Assembly (NCBI RefSeq): GCF_039233145.1
Contig: NZ_CP136419.1
Coordinates: 1,338,001 to 1,402,000, forward strand
Direction: 5' to 3'
DNA from: Moorella humiferrea
GTDB lineage: Bacteria; Bacillota; DSM-521; Neomoorellales; Neomoorellaceae
Length of the DNA stretch: 64,000 bases
Position numbers and translations under genes: made by a program. The notes beneath the pieces were generated by a model. It worked only from the letters and a program-made list of their open reading frames with translations. It made no database searches and was not told the origin of the DNA. Positions 7,674-16,214 of this stretch are shown piece by piece. Positions within the stretch are counted from its first letter, which is position 1. Each line of letters starts with the position of its first letter.

Positions 7674-8063
7674 TTACTCATATTCATAATTTGATTTCCA
7701 GTGGCCGTGCAGGTTGCAATAGGCGCGGGCCGTGGCACTCCTGGATTCAGTACAAAAAACTGCCTCGGGAGCGTCGCCGGGGTCCAGGTGCTGCCGCAAG
7801 ACCTGGCCGCCGGCCTGGAGCTCGATCCACTCAATGTAATGCTTTTCTTCCATTGGATGGGGAACACTGCCAACGGTCACTTTAAAACCGCCATCAACTT
7901 TAGTAACTACCGGTACATGCTTTTCCTTGCTGGCGTCTACGGTGTTCTCGTTCATCAACTCCATGGGTTTGCCGCAGCAGACCAGGGACCCAACTCCGGG
8001 ATGGAGAACCTCAACGATATTACCACAAACGTTGCACTTATAAATTTGGCCGATTGCTGTCAT
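7674..8063 (-). CDS. dfx: Desulfoferrodoxin (superoxide reductase)
   Basis: Reduces superoxide to hydrogen peroxide without making oxygen. The 129-residue two-domain form is complete. An N-terminal desulforedoxin-like centre has CNVCGN at 10-15 and the adjacent Cys pair in LVCCGKP. The catalytic iron centre has [18 protein letters not shown] and the final CNLHGHW, giving four His and one Cys. It is divergent from the rubrerythrin gene across a 180 bp AT-rich spacer. Its downstream neighbour is now the IS607 element. Confidence 0.96.
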   Translation of the reverse strand: MTAIGQIYKCNVCGNIVEVLHPGVGSLVCCGKPMELMNENTVDASKEKHVPVVTKVDGGFKVTVGSVPHPMEEKHYIEWIELQAGGQVLRQHLDPGDAPEAVFCTESRSATARAYCNLHGHWKSNYEYE

Positions 8064-8181
8064 GTTTGCACCCCTTAAAGATAAAAATTACTATTTTTAA
8101 TTATTAATTCGCCATTTTTTTCATTTCTCCTTCTCCATAAAACAAAATATAAAGTTTTTTATTAACAAAAAATAGCTTATC

Positions 8182-8210
8182 TTGACTTCCTAACTTTGGC
8201 AAGGTAAAAT
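8182..8210 (+). promoter_or_regulatory. Sigma-A promoter of rubrerythrin
   Basis: TTGACT and TAAAAT are separated by 17 bases. Transcription would start about 25 bases before the strong AAGGAGG ribosome site of the rubrerythrin gene. Confidence 0.8.
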
Positions 8211-8243
8211 GACGTCGAAAACTAAATAAGGAGGAAGAGTAAA

Positions 8244-8819
8244 ATGTCAAATATTAAAGGTTCTCGCACCGAAAAAAACCTGCTGACGGCCTTTGCCGGC
8301 GAGTCCCAGGCTCGCAACCGTTATACTTATTATGCCAGCCAGGCCAAAAAAGAAGGCTATGAGCAAATAGCAGCCATCTTTTTAGAGACGGCCGATAACG
8401 AAAAGGAACATGCCAAGCGTCTCTTTAAATTCCTGGAAGGCGGCGAAGTAGAAATTAGCGCCGCTTTCCCGGCAGGTACTATCTCTAATACGGCTGTAAA
8501 TCTTGCCGCCAGCGCCGATGGAGAAAATCACGAGCATGCCACCATGTATCCAGAGTTTGCCCAGGTGGCTGAAGAAGAAGGTTTCAAGGAAATAGCCGCC
8601 GTTTTTCGGGCCATTGCCCGGGCTGAAAAAGGACACGAAGAACGCTTCCGCGCCCTGCTGGCTAATATAGAAAACAATCGTGTCTTTAAGCGGGAAGAAA
8701 AGGTGACCTGGCGTTGCCGCAACTGCGGTTATATACACGAGGGCAACGCGGCCCCAGAAATATGTCCCGCCTGTGCCCATCCCCAGGCGTTCTTTGAACT
8801 ACACGTGGAAAATTATTAA
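8244..8819 (+). CDS. rbr: Rubrerythrin
   Basis: A 191-residue peroxide-scavenging protein of strict anaerobes. The N-terminal ferritin-like domain has Glu/His diiron motifs in [20 protein letters not shown] and [11 protein letters not shown]. The C-terminal rubredoxin domain starts at about residue 155, with CRNCGY and CPAC holding one FeCys4 centre. AAGGAGG precedes ATG by about seven bases. It is followed after 8 bp by a small regulator-like gene and then by fprA and hrb on the same strand, which together remove peroxide and oxygen. Confidence 0.97.
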   Translation: MSNIKGSRTEKNLLTAFAGESQARNRYTYYASQAKKEGYEQIAAIFLETADNEKEHAKRLFKFLEGGEVEISAAFPAGTISNTAVNLAASADGENHEHATMYPEFAQVAEEEGFKEIAAVFRAIARAEKGHEERFRALLANIENNRVFKREEKVTWRCRNCGYIHEGNAAPEICPACAHPQAFFELHVENY

Positions 8820-8827
8820 GGAGTGGT

Positions 8828-9067
8828 ATGGCCATCCTGGTTGATAGCCGGCGTGAAACGGCGACTAAAGTTCAGGAGATTTTAACAAAGTATGGCTGTA
8901 TTATTCGGGTGCGCCTTGGCCTCCACGAAACTGAGGCCTGTAGTGACGAAGGCTTGATTATCCTGCAGTTATGCGCTCCCGAAGTCCAGGTCCAGCAGCT
9001 AAGGGATGAGCTTAACGCCCTTGGCCGAGTGAAAGCCGAGGTAATAAAGCTCGCACTGGATGATTAA
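8828..9067 (+). CDS. Small ACT-like protein resembling the iron-only hydrogenase regulator family (TM1266 type)
   Basis: A 79-residue protein with a beta-alpha-beta pattern: AILVDS, a helix ATKVQEILTKYG, a strand IIRVRLGLHE, a strand GLIILQLCA, then a helix and a final strand. This matches the small ACT/NikR-C-like family found beside iron-hydrogenase maturation genes. There is no DNA-binding domain. It sits 8 bp after rubrerythrin and likely shares its transcript. The role is unknown; the family link is by pattern only. Confidence 0.6.
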   Translation: MAILVDSRRETATKVQEILTKYGCIIRVRLGLHETEACSDEGLIILQLCAPEVQVQQLRDELNALGRVKAEVIKLALDD

Positions 9068-9104
9068 GTAGCCGCCCCTGTCTTACGGATAATATAAAGT
9101 TGCA

Positions 9105-9122
9105 CCTGGCTCCTATGCCAGG
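9105..9122 (+). other. Intergenic hairpin before fprA
   Basis: CCTGGC and GCCAGG flank a six-base loop. No T tract follows, so it is unlikely to be a strong terminator. It could stabilise or separate the rubrerythrin and fprA transcripts. Confidence 0.35.
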
Positions 9123-9164
9123 CGATGCTTGCAAAAAATAAACCGAAAGGATGATTAAGAAACC

Positions 9165-10364
9165 ATGGGCCAGCCCGTTACCATTGCGGAAGGTATTTAC
9201 TGGGTGGGGGCCATCGACTGGAACATCCGCTACTTTCATGGCCCCGCCTTTTCCACCCACCGGGGTACTACATATAATGCCTACTATATTGTCGACGAAA
9301 AAACCGCCCTGGTGGACACCGTTTACGAACCCTTTCAAGGAGAATTAATTGCCAAACTGAAGCAGATCCAGGACCCGATGAAAATCGACTACCTGGTGGT
9401 CAACCACACTGAAAGCGACCATGCCGGCGCCTTTCCGGCCATCATGGACCTCTGCCCCAGCGCCCATGTCCTCTGTACTCAGCGTGGTTATGAGAGCCTG
9501 AAGGATCATTACCCGCATCTTGATTTCCAGTATACCATCGTCAAAACGGGAACCAGCATCAGCCTGGGCAAACGAACCCTTACATTTATTGAAGCCCCTA
9601 TGCTCCACTGGCCCGACAGCATGTTTACATATATACCCGAAGAGGCCCTGCTGCTGCCCAACGATGCCTTCGGCCAGCACTTCGCTTCCAGCGTTCGCTT
9701 CGACGATCAAGTAGATGTAGGAATTGTCATGGATGAGGCAGCCAAGTATTACGCCAACATCCTCATGCCCTTTAGTAACTTGATTACTAAAAAGCTGGAA
9801 GAAATTCAGAAAATGAACATAAATATTAAAACTATTGCCCCCAGCCACGGTATTATCTGGCGGCAGAATCCCAACCGAATCATTGAGGCCTACACCCGCT
9901 GGGCTGAAGGCAAAGGTACGGCGAAAGCCGTTATTGCCTACGATACCATGTGGTTGAGTACGGAAAAGATGGCTTATGCCCTCCTGGACGGCCTGGTGGC
10001 CGGTGGCTGCGAGGTCAAGCTTTTCAAGCTCTCCGTATCCGACCGCAACGACATTATCAAGGAGATCCTCGATGCCCGCGCCGTCCTGGTGGGCTCGCCG
10101 ACCATCAATAACGACATCCTGCCGGTGGTTTCTCCCCTCCTGGATGACCTGGTAGGCTTAAGACCAAAAAATAAAATCGGCCTGGCCTTCGGCGCTTACG
10201 GCTGGGGCGGCGGCGCCCAGAAGATCCTGGAGGAGCGCCTGAAGGCCGCCAAAATCGAGCTCTTTGCCGAGCCCGGCCCCACGGTGAAGTGGGTTCCCAA
10301 GACCGAAGACCTGCAACGTTGCTACGAACTGGGGCGGGAAATGGCGACCAGAATCAAGGATTAA
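9165..10364 (+). CDS. fprA: A-type flavoprotein FprA (diiron flavoprotein oxygen / NO reductase)
   Basis: A 399-residue flavodiiron protein that reduces oxygen to water or NO to N2O in anaerobes. The metallo-beta-lactamase-like half has iron ligands in HTESDH at 81-86, plus H148, D169 and H228. The flavodoxin half starts near 253 with the FMN loop YDTMWLSTEKMA. It is followed 15 bp later by hrb, the expected electron donor, as in the Moorella cluster. The ribosome site (AAAGGA) is distant from the chosen ATG, so the start has some doubt. Confidence 0.95.
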   Translation: MGQPVTIAEGIYWVGAIDWNIRYFHGPAFSTHRGTTYNAYYIVDEKTALVDTVYEPFQGELIAKLKQIQDPMKIDYLVVNHTESDHAGAFPAIMDLCPSAHVLCTQRGYESLKDHYPHLDFQYTIVKTGTSISLGKRTLTFIEAPMLHWPDSMFTYIPEEALLLPNDAFGQHFASSVRFDDQVDVGIVMDEAAKYYANILMPFSNLITKKLEEIQKMNINIKTIAPSHGIIWRQNPNRIIEAYTRWAEGKGTAKAVIAYDTMWLSTEKMAYALLDGLVAGGCEVKLFKLSVSDRNDIIKEILDARAVLVGSPTINNDILPVVSPLLDDLVGLRPKNKIGLAFGAYGWGGGAQKILEERLKAAKIELFAEPGPTVKWVPKTEDLQRCYELGREMATRIKD

Positions 10365-10379
10365 CAAGGAGGGAACATT

Positions 10380-11069
10380 TTGGATACCAAAGCCCTATAT
10401 ACTATCTCTTACGGGTTGTACATCGTCACGGCAAAAAAGGACGACCGCTTAAACGGCCAGGTTGCCAACACCGTCTTTCAGATTTCCTCGGCACCGCCGA
10501 CGGTTGCCGTCAGCATTAATAAGCAAAACCTGACCCATGAATTCATCCAGGCCGGACGGAACTTTGCCGTCTCGGTCCTGGCCAGGGAGGCCCCCCTTTC
10601 CCTCATCGGCCGGTTCGGCTTCAAATCCGGACGCGAGGTAGACAAATTTGCCGGCTTAAACTACAAGTTAACGCAGGGAGGACTTCCTTACCTGGCTGAG
10701 GACACCCTGGCCTACCTTGAGGCTGAAGTAAATCAGACGGTCGACGCCGGCACCCACAGCATATTTATCGGCACTTTGAGGGACGCCGCCGTCTTGCGCC
10801 AGGGTGAGCCCATGACCTATGCTTACTACCATCAGGTCAAGCGCGGTACGACCCCGCAAACGGCGCCTACCTTCGCGGCCGCCCGGGTGGAAAGCGGGCC
10901 GGCAGCCGCTGCACCCAGGTACCGGTGCACTATCTGCAATTATATCTATGACCCGACCCAGGGCGACCCGGAACACGGCATTGCTTCGGGTACACCCTTT
11001 GAGGACCTGCCTGGCGACTGGGCCTGCCCCATCTGCGGCGCCGGCAAGGATGCCTTCGAGAAAATTTGA
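10380..11069 (+). CDS. hrb: High-molecular-weight rubredoxin (flavin reductase-like domain fused to rubredoxin)
   Basis: A 229-residue fusion. Residues 1-150 are a flavin-reductase-like FMN-binding domain ([32 protein letters not shown]). Residues 180-229 are a rubredoxin with [10 protein letters not shown] and [11 protein letters not shown]. It carries electrons from NAD(P)H oxidoreductase to FprA in Moorella-type acetogens. The start is TTG at 10380, set by AAGGAGG seven bases upstream. A strong terminator closes the unit. Confidence 0.95.
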   Translation: MDTKALYTISYGLYIVTAKKDDRLNGQVANTVFQISSAPPTVAVSINKQNLTHEFIQAGRNFAVSVLAREAPLSLIGRFGFKSGREVDKFAGLNYKLTQGGLPYLAEDTLAYLEAEVNQTVDAGTHSIFIGTLRDAAVLRQGEPMTYAYYHQVKRGTTPQTAPTFAAARVESGPAAAAPRYRCTICNYIYDPTQGDPEHGIASGTPFEDLPGDWACPICGAGKDAFEKI

Positions 11070-11088
11070 TTGCGCTCCCCGGATTACT

Positions 11089-11122
11089 AAAAAGCCATCT
11101 GCGCGTCGGCAGATGGCTTTTT
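11089..11122. terminator. Bidirectional terminator between hrb and gltB3
   Basis: A perfect 14-bp stem with a six-base loop has an A run on one side and a T run on the other, so it can stop transcription from both convergent units. Confidence 0.92.
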
Positions 11123-11139
11123 AGTGCAAATAGTTCAAC

Positions 11140-11877
11140 TCAATAAGCATATAAGGTACCATACGGCCGTTTATTGTAGGGTATAAACTTGGTAAAAGGC
11201 TCGGCCAGAATCTTTTCGGCCTCCAGGTCGAAATAACGGGCAAAATCGCCCACAATTTCCCGCAGGCGTTCCTGGTCGGCGGCCGTAAGCGGTACTGCTT
11301 TGACTTCTTTCCCCAGGTAAAAGGGATCTACCTGACCGCGGATAAAGATCTCGCCGCCGTGCATCCCGGTGCCTACATAATTACCCACCATGGCTTCCCC
11401 GGGTTGCAAATCCAGTCCCAGGAGGACCAGGGTACCGCCGGCCATATACTCGCCGAAAAAATCCCCGGCCTTGCCGCCGATGACAATTAAAGGTTTTTTC
11501 TCCCGGAAGGCCTTCATGTGGATACCCACCCGGTAGCCGGCATTGCCACGGATGAAGATGCGGCCGCCGCGCATGGAGTAACCGACTATGTCGGTGGCGT
11601 TGCCGTGGATAATTACCGTGCCGTCGTTCATGGTGTTGCCTACTCCGTCCTGGGCATTCCCGAAAACCTCTATTTCCAGCCCGTCCATCAGGGCCGCCAG
11701 GTTGTTGCCAGGCACGCCGTGAATCTCCAGCCTGGCCCGGCCCCGGACCCCGGCACCGATGTAACGCTGGCCGTTGACGTTTTTTAAAACCAGTTCCCGA
11801 CAGCCGTTATCCAGGAGGGTCCTGATGGAATCATTCAAGGCTTGATAAGACAGACCCTTGGCATTCAATGTTTTCAT
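11140..11877 (-). CDS. Glutamate synthase large-subunit domain 3 (GXGXG) protein
   Basis: The stand-alone C-terminal beta-helix domain of glutamate synthase, which structurally links the amidotransferase and synthase parts. GXGXG-type repeats recur through the middle (GNNLAALMDG, GNATDIVGYSMRGG, GNAGYRVGIHMK, GGKAGDFFGEYMAGG). I start at ATG 11877, with GAGGTGAAGG just upstream, giving 245 residues; a GTG five codons earlier is less well placed. It is the last gene of the glnA-glt operon, and this splitting into separate proteins is typical of archaea and some Clostridia. Confidence 0.9.
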   Translation of the reverse strand: MKTLNAKGLSYQALNDSIRTLLDNGCRELVLKNVNGQRYIGAGVRGRARLEIHGVPGNNLAALMDGLEIEVFGNAQDGVGNTMNDGTVIIHGNATDIVGYSMRGGRIFIRGNAGYRVGIHMKAFREKKPLIVIGGKAGDFFGEYMAGGTLVLLGLDLQPGEAMVGNYVGTGMHGGEIFIRGQVDPFYLGKEVKAVPLTAADQERLREIVGDFARYFDLEAEKILAEPFTKFIPYNKRPYGTLYAY

Positions 11878-11893
11878 AAAAATTCCCTTCACC

Positions 11894-13126
11894 TCACTCT
11901 GCCAGCTTTTGCCGCCAGATGATTTCCGGCAAATTCAAGAGACCGAAATCCGGCCGCAACAATGCATCTTTAAAGGGCGCGACCTCAAGGCCTTCTTCGA
12001 GCAACTGGCGGTAGATGCCGGCCCGGTGGTCGATTTTATTGATCAGCAGCACGCCGTCCAGGCGGTTATCCTTTAAGACAAGCTTGCGGTAGACCAGGGC
12101 GGCAGGGTCTATTTCCGTCAGGACTTCATATCCCTCGTCGGCAGCACTGTTACCCATGCTGATAATATGCAGTCCTAGGAAACCGAGGGCGTTATAGGGC
12201 GGTAAGGGTTGATAGATCTCCCGTGCTCCGGCCATATTGCGGCCGGCTATTTTCCCCTGGATGGCGGCATGGGGTAGTAGAGGCGGACTGCCGGCCACCA
12301 CATCCCCGGCGGCATAAACGCCGGGTAAGCCGGTGCTGAGGTCCGGTCCCACAACGACGCCGCGGTTAATGGTCACCCCGGGTAAACCCTCGAGCAGCTC
12401 AACGTTGGGCCGCACGCCGATGGCCATCACCAGGATGTCGGCCTGGAGTTCCCTGCCGGATTTAAGCTCCAGGTGAAGGCGGTCGTCTGCCTCCCGGTAG
12501 ACGCGCGTCAGGGTATCATTTAAATAAAGATTGACACCTTTATCCTGCAGGAAGGTGGCAATCATGCTTGCCGCTTCCTCATCCAGGGCCGGTGCCCAGA
12601 TGCGGTCGGCCAGCTCTACCAGCGTTACTTTGACGCCCCGCTGCACCAGGCTCTCCATGGCCTTGAGGCCCGTGGGCCCGGCCCCCAGAATGACAGCTTC
12701 CCGCCCGGGGATGGCAAAAGCCTCCAGGCGCCGAACGTCGTCATAATTAATAAAGGTAAAATAGTCAGCCGACGTCAACCCGTCGATGGGCGGTACAAAA
12801 GGTCGACCGCCGGTGGCGAGGAGCAAACGGTCGTAGGGAAGCTTCTCACCGTTATCCAGGTGGACCTGGCAGGCTTCCGGGTCCAGTTTTACGGCCCGGC
12901 GTCCCAGGATGACGCGGACGCAATTTTTTTCATAAAACTCTTGCGGCCGGTAGGGCATATCCTGGTCCTGGACCCGCTTTTCCAGCCAGTAGGAAATCAG
13001 GGGCCGGCCATAGGCATAATAGTTTTCCGCCGAGACGATGGTAATGGAGCCTTCCCGGTCATACTCCCGGATTCCGGCAACGGCGTTGACGGCCGCTATG
13101 GAATTGCCGATAATGACGTAGTTCAT
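11894..13126 (-). CDS. FAD/NAD(P)-dependent oxidoreductase of the split glutamate synthase
   Basis: A 410-residue pyridine-nucleotide disulphide-oxidoreductase fold protein. The FAD-binding site is IIGNSIAAVNA at the N-terminus, the NAD(P) site is VILGAGPTGLKAME at about 145-158, and GVYAAGDV near 270 is the second FAD motif. No CxxxxC redox pair is visible. It overlaps the preceding ferredoxin gene by 4 bp. In this operon it most likely takes electrons from NAD(P)H and passes them through the ferredoxin subunit to the FMN/Fe-S synthase subunit. Cofactor preference cannot be read. Confidence 0.85.
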   Translation of the reverse strand: MNYVIIGNSIAAVNAVAGIREYDREGSITIVSAENYYAYGRPLISYWLEKRVQDQDMPYRPQEFYEKNCVRVILGRRAVKLDPEACQVHLDNGEKLPYDRLLLATGGRPFVPPIDGLTSADYFTFINYDDVRRLEAFAIPGREAVILGAGPTGLKAMESLVQRGVKVTLVELADRIWAPALDEEAASMIATFLQDKGVNLYLNDTLTRVYREADDRLHLELKSGRELQADILVMAIGVRPNVELLEGLPGVTINRGVVVGPDLSTGLPGVYAAGDVVAGSPPLLPHAAIQGKIAGRNMAGAREIYQPLPPYNALGFLGLHIISMGNSAADEGYEVLTEIDPAALVYRKLVLKDNRLDGVLLINKIDHRAGIYRQLLEEGLEVAPFKDALLRPDFGLLNLPEIIWRQKLAE

Positions 13127-13578
13127 GCCCCTGCCCTCCTTTCCTCAAAGACGAGGGCCCGGTTGGGACAACCGGCCACGCAGGCCGGCCCCTCAGCCTC
13201 CCGACAGAGGTCGCATTTTAAGGGTACGGGGCGGCCGTTTTTCTCCCCCGGGCGAATGGCGCCAAAGGGACAGCCGACCACACAGGTCCAGCACCCCACG
13301 CATTTATCTTCCTGGCAGTAAACAATTCCCGTCTCCGGATCTTTGACCATGGCGCCGGAGATGCAGCCGGCCACACAGCGGGGGTCATCGCAGTGGCGGC
13401 ACTGAACGGCTACCGAGAGGGGCAACCGCTCTTCCACAATCAGCCGCGCTGTACCCCTTAAATTTTCGCGCTTATAGGCCCGAAAAAGGTCGCGGCTGCG
13501 GGAATGGGCTACAATGCAGTTCACTTCGCAGAGGTGACAGTTCATACAATAGGCCGGCCGGGCATAAACTTTTTTCAC
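13123..13578 (-). CDS. Four-cluster-type ferredoxin subunit (4Fe-4S)
   Basis: A 151-residue Fe-S protein. Cys groups include CMNCHLCEVNC near the N-terminus, CRHCDDPRCVAGC at 60-72, CVGCWTCVVGCPFGA at about 92-106 and CDLCREAEGPACVAGCP. This is the pattern of HycB/CooF-like electron carriers with several 4Fe-4S clusters. It lies between the synthase subunit (17 bp gap) and the FAD subunit (4 bp overlap), consistent with an electron-transfer role within glutamate synthase. Confidence 0.88.
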   Translation of the reverse strand: MKKVYARPAYCMNCHLCEVNCIVAHSRSRDLFRAYKRENLRGTARLIVEERLPLSVAVQCRHCDDPRCVAGCISGAMVKDPETGIVYCQEDKCVGCWTCVVGCPFGAIRPGEKNGRPVPLKCDLCREAEGPACVAGCPNRALVFEERRAGA

Positions 13579-13595
13579 CGATGTTCCCTCCCCTG

Positions 13596-15104
13596 CTACA
13601 TTCCTTCGCCGGCGTGTTTGACACCCAGGAGCTTCAATTCCACTTCGTTCAAGCCTACGCCCCGCAGGTGCAGGCGGTTGCCGCGCAGGCTTTCAATGGA
13701 GTTGATGCCCATGCCGCCCAGCATTTCTTTGATTTCATGGGACCAACCCCGCAGCAGGTTGTAAAGGCGTTCGGCGCCGATTTCCGGATTCAGGCGCCGG
13801 CTGCGATAGGGATCCTGGGTGGCGATGCCCCAACTGCACTTGCCGGTATAGCATTTCTGGCAGAGGTGGCAGCCCAGGGCAATCAAGGCGGCGGTAGCGA
13901 TGTAGACCGCATCGGCACCCAGGGCTATGGCCTTTACCACATCGGCGCTGCTGCGGAAGCCCCCGGCAGCCACCAGGGATACCCGGTTGCGGATACCTTC
14001 CTCGCGCAAGCGCTGGTCCACGGCGGCAATGGCCAGCTCGATGGGAATACCCACATGGTCGCGGATCATAGTAGGAGCTGCGCCAGTGCCGCCGCGAAAA
14101 CCGTCAATGGCGATGATATCGGCCCCGGCCCGGGCAATGCCGCTGGCAATGGCCGCCACGTTATGGACGGCCGAGATTTTGACGGAAACCGGTTTCTGGT
14201 AACGGGTTGCTTCTTTTAAAGTAAAGATTAACTGCTTCAAGTCTTCAATGGAGTAGATATCATGATGGGGAGCCGGTGACAGGGCATCGGTACCTTCAGG
14301 TATCATTCTCGTAGCGGCCACAGGCGCGGTAATCTTTTCCCCCGGCAGGTGGCCGCCGATGCCCGGTTTGGCTCCCTGGCCGATTTTAATTTCGATCACG
14401 CGCCCGGCATTCAGGTAACCGGCATGGACGCCGAAGCGCCCCGAGGCCACCTGGACTACGGCGTGATCGGCATACTCGTAGAGATCCTCGGGCAGGCCGC
14501 CTTCGCCGGTATTAAACAGGGTGCCAAATGCTTTTGCCGCCCGGGCCAGGGATTCAAAGGCCTCATGGCTGATGGACCCGTAGGACATGGCGGAAAACAT
14601 GATTGGGGTCTCTATGGGCACCAGAGGGGTGCTGGTTTTATCCTTGCTTTCCTCTCGGCTTACCGGCTCGGCACGGCTGCCCAGGTAAGTCCGCAGCTCC
14701 ATGGGTTCCCTTAAGGGATCAATGGAAGGATTGGTAACCTGGCTGGCGTTAAGGAGCAGCCGGTCGAAATAGGTAGGAAAGGGCTGGTCGTTCCCCATCC
14801 CGGTGAGGAGCACCCCGCCAGTTTCCGCCTGCTTGACAATGTTGCGTAAGTGTCCTTCCGTCCAGTGGGCATTGGGCCGCATGGGCGGCGGGTTTTTATA
14901 AATAGTCAGCGCCCCGGCCGGGCAGATGCTGACGCAACGCTGGCAGTTGACACAGTTGGCATCAATAGCATAGAGGCGGTCGTCTTCCGCGTCGTACTTT
15001 TGCGCGTCAAAGCCGCACTGGCGCACGCAGGCCAGGCATTTAATGCATTTGTTATCGTCGCGAACCACACTGAATTCAGGTGGCATCAGGCTGAGAGTCG
15101 GCAT
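13596..15104 (-). CDS. Glutamate synthase FMN-binding domain protein with N-terminal ferredoxin domain
   Basis: A 502-residue catalytic subunit that makes glutamate from 2-oxoglutarate and ammonia. The N-terminus holds two 4Fe-4S motifs (CIKCLACVRQC at 19-29 and CVNCQRCVSICP). The rest is the GltB2 FMN barrel: MSYGSISHEAFES, GEGGLPED, KIGQGAKPGIGGHLPG, DGFRGGTGAAP, then CHLCQKCYTGKCSWGIATQDP, whose Cys bind the 3Fe-4S cluster. A clear GAGGAGG sits before ATG 15104. It overlaps the amidotransferase gene by 19 bp, which implies coupled translation. Confidence 0.94.
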   Translation of the reverse strand: MPTLSLMPPEFSVVRDDNKCIKCLACVRQCGFDAQKYDAEDDRLYAIDANCVNCQRCVSICPAGALTIYKNPPPMRPNAHWTEGHLRNIVKQAETGGVLLTGMGNDQPFPTYFDRLLLNASQVTNPSIDPLREPMELRTYLGSRAEPVSREESKDKTSTPLVPIETPIMFSAMSYGSISHEAFESLARAAKAFGTLFNTGEGGLPEDLYEYADHAVVQVASGRFGVHAGYLNAGRVIEIKIGQGAKPGIGGHLPGEKITAPVAATRMIPEGTDALSPAPHHDIYSIEDLKQLIFTLKEATRYQKPVSVKISAVHNVAAIASGIARAGADIIAIDGFRGGTGAAPTMIRDHVGIPIELAIAAVDQRLREEGIRNRVSLVAAGGFRSSADVVKAIALGADAVYIATAALIALGCHLCQKCYTGKCSWGIATQDPYRSRRLNPEIGAERLYNLLRGWSHEIKEMLGGMGINSIESLRGNRLHLRGVGLNEVELKLLGVKHAGEGM

Positions 15105-16192
15105 TGGGATTCCTCCTCAACTAAGCCGATGACCGGCTCGCCTCCTTGCGGATACCATACCCGTTCCACGTCGGGACAGATTTCCCGGATGGCCGCTTCC
15201 TCGCTGGCCACATACAGGGTGGCGCCGTGGGAAGCGGCCACCAGGGGCCGCAGTTTGATGCGGTCGCTCAAAGCCATAAGGCCGCCGCTGAATCCGACAA
15301 TGATGGAAAAGGGCCCGTTCATCAGGAGGCTTCCGTAAACAACCCGTAGACGGGTATAAAGATCGCGTTCTGCCGCCGGCAGGCGGTCGATTACCTGCCA
15401 GAAGGGAGCCGCCAGGACCTTCGCCGCCAGTTCCAGGGGCAGTTTATGGCGCCGAACTAGTAAATCGATAGCGTAGGCGACTACTTCGGTATCGGTCTGC
15501 AGGGTCATTTTATAACCGTACATTTCCAGAAAACGGCGATTGGCACCATAGGAAGAAATCTCGCCGTTATGAACTACCGACCAGTCAAGCAGGGTAAAGG
15601 GATGGGCGCCGCCCCACCACCCGGGGGTATTGGTGGGAAAGCGGCCGTGGGCAATCCAGGTATAGGCCTGGTATTCATCCAGGCGGAAGAACTCGCCGAT
15701 ATCTTCCGGATAACCCACTCCTTTAAAGGCTCCCATGTTTTTGCCGCTGGAAACGACATAGGCACCGTTGACGCTGTCGTTGATGCGCATGACCAGTCGG
15801 GTCATGAAGTCGGCTTCCGTCTCCTGGGCTTCTTCGATTTTCGCCAGCCTGGGGGTTACAAAATAACGCCACAGCAAGGGCGCTTTGCCGATGGACCGGA
15901 CGTGACGGGTGGGGATACGGTCTTCGGCTTCAATATAAAAATTATCTTTAATCAGCTCCTCTACCTGGTTGCGGCTCAGCTTATCCTCAAAGAGGAGATG
16001 CAGGGCATAGTAATCTTTGTATTCCGGATAGATGCCATAGGCGGCGAAACCGCCGCCCAGGCCGTTAGACCGTTCCTGCATCAAAGCGATGGACTGGATG
16101 ATGGCATTACCGTTAACCCTGCGGCCGTCTTTATTGATAAAGCCGCTGATGGCGCATCCTGCAGGTATCCGGTAGTCTCCTTCCCTGAGCAT
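15086..16192 (-). CDS. Glutamate synthase glutamine amidotransferase (class II) domain protein
   Basis: A 368-residue stand-alone GltB1 subunit that releases ammonia from glutamine. The N-terminal nucleophile is the Cys in PAGCAISGFINKDG at residue 13, so a 12-residue leader would be removed. AHGRFPTNTPGWWGGAHPF carries the conserved Arg/Asn region, and VVHNGEISSYGANR and TDTEVVAYAIDLL follow. It lies 22 bp after glnA and overlaps the synthase subunit, giving a substrate chain from glutamine synthetase to glutamate synthase. Confidence 0.93.
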   Translation of the reverse strand: MLREGDYRIPAGCAISGFINKDGRRVNGNAIIQSIALMQERSNGLGGGFAAYGIYPEYKDYYALHLLFEDKLSRNQVEELIKDNFYIEAEDRIPTRHVRSIGKAPLLWRYFVTPRLAKIEEAQETEADFMTRLVMRINDSVNGAYVVSSGKNMGAFKGVGYPEDIGEFFRLDEYQAYTWIAHGRFPTNTPGWWGGAHPFTLLDWSVVHNGEISSYGANRRFLEMYGYKMTLQTDTEVVAYAIDLLVRRHKLPLELAAKVLAAPFWQVIDRLPAAERDLYTRLRVVYGSLLMNGPFSIIVGFSGGLMALSDRIKLRPLVAASHGATLYVASEEAAIREICPDVERVWYPQGGEPVIGLVEEESQCRLSA

Positions 16193-16214
16193 CGTTGCTC
16201 ACTCCCTTGTTCTA

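Noticed and set aside
8070-8180. AT-rich PerR-like box between desulfoferrodoxin and rubrerythrin
   Set aside because: The region is so AT-rich that partial matches are expected by chance, and no copy with good symmetry was found.
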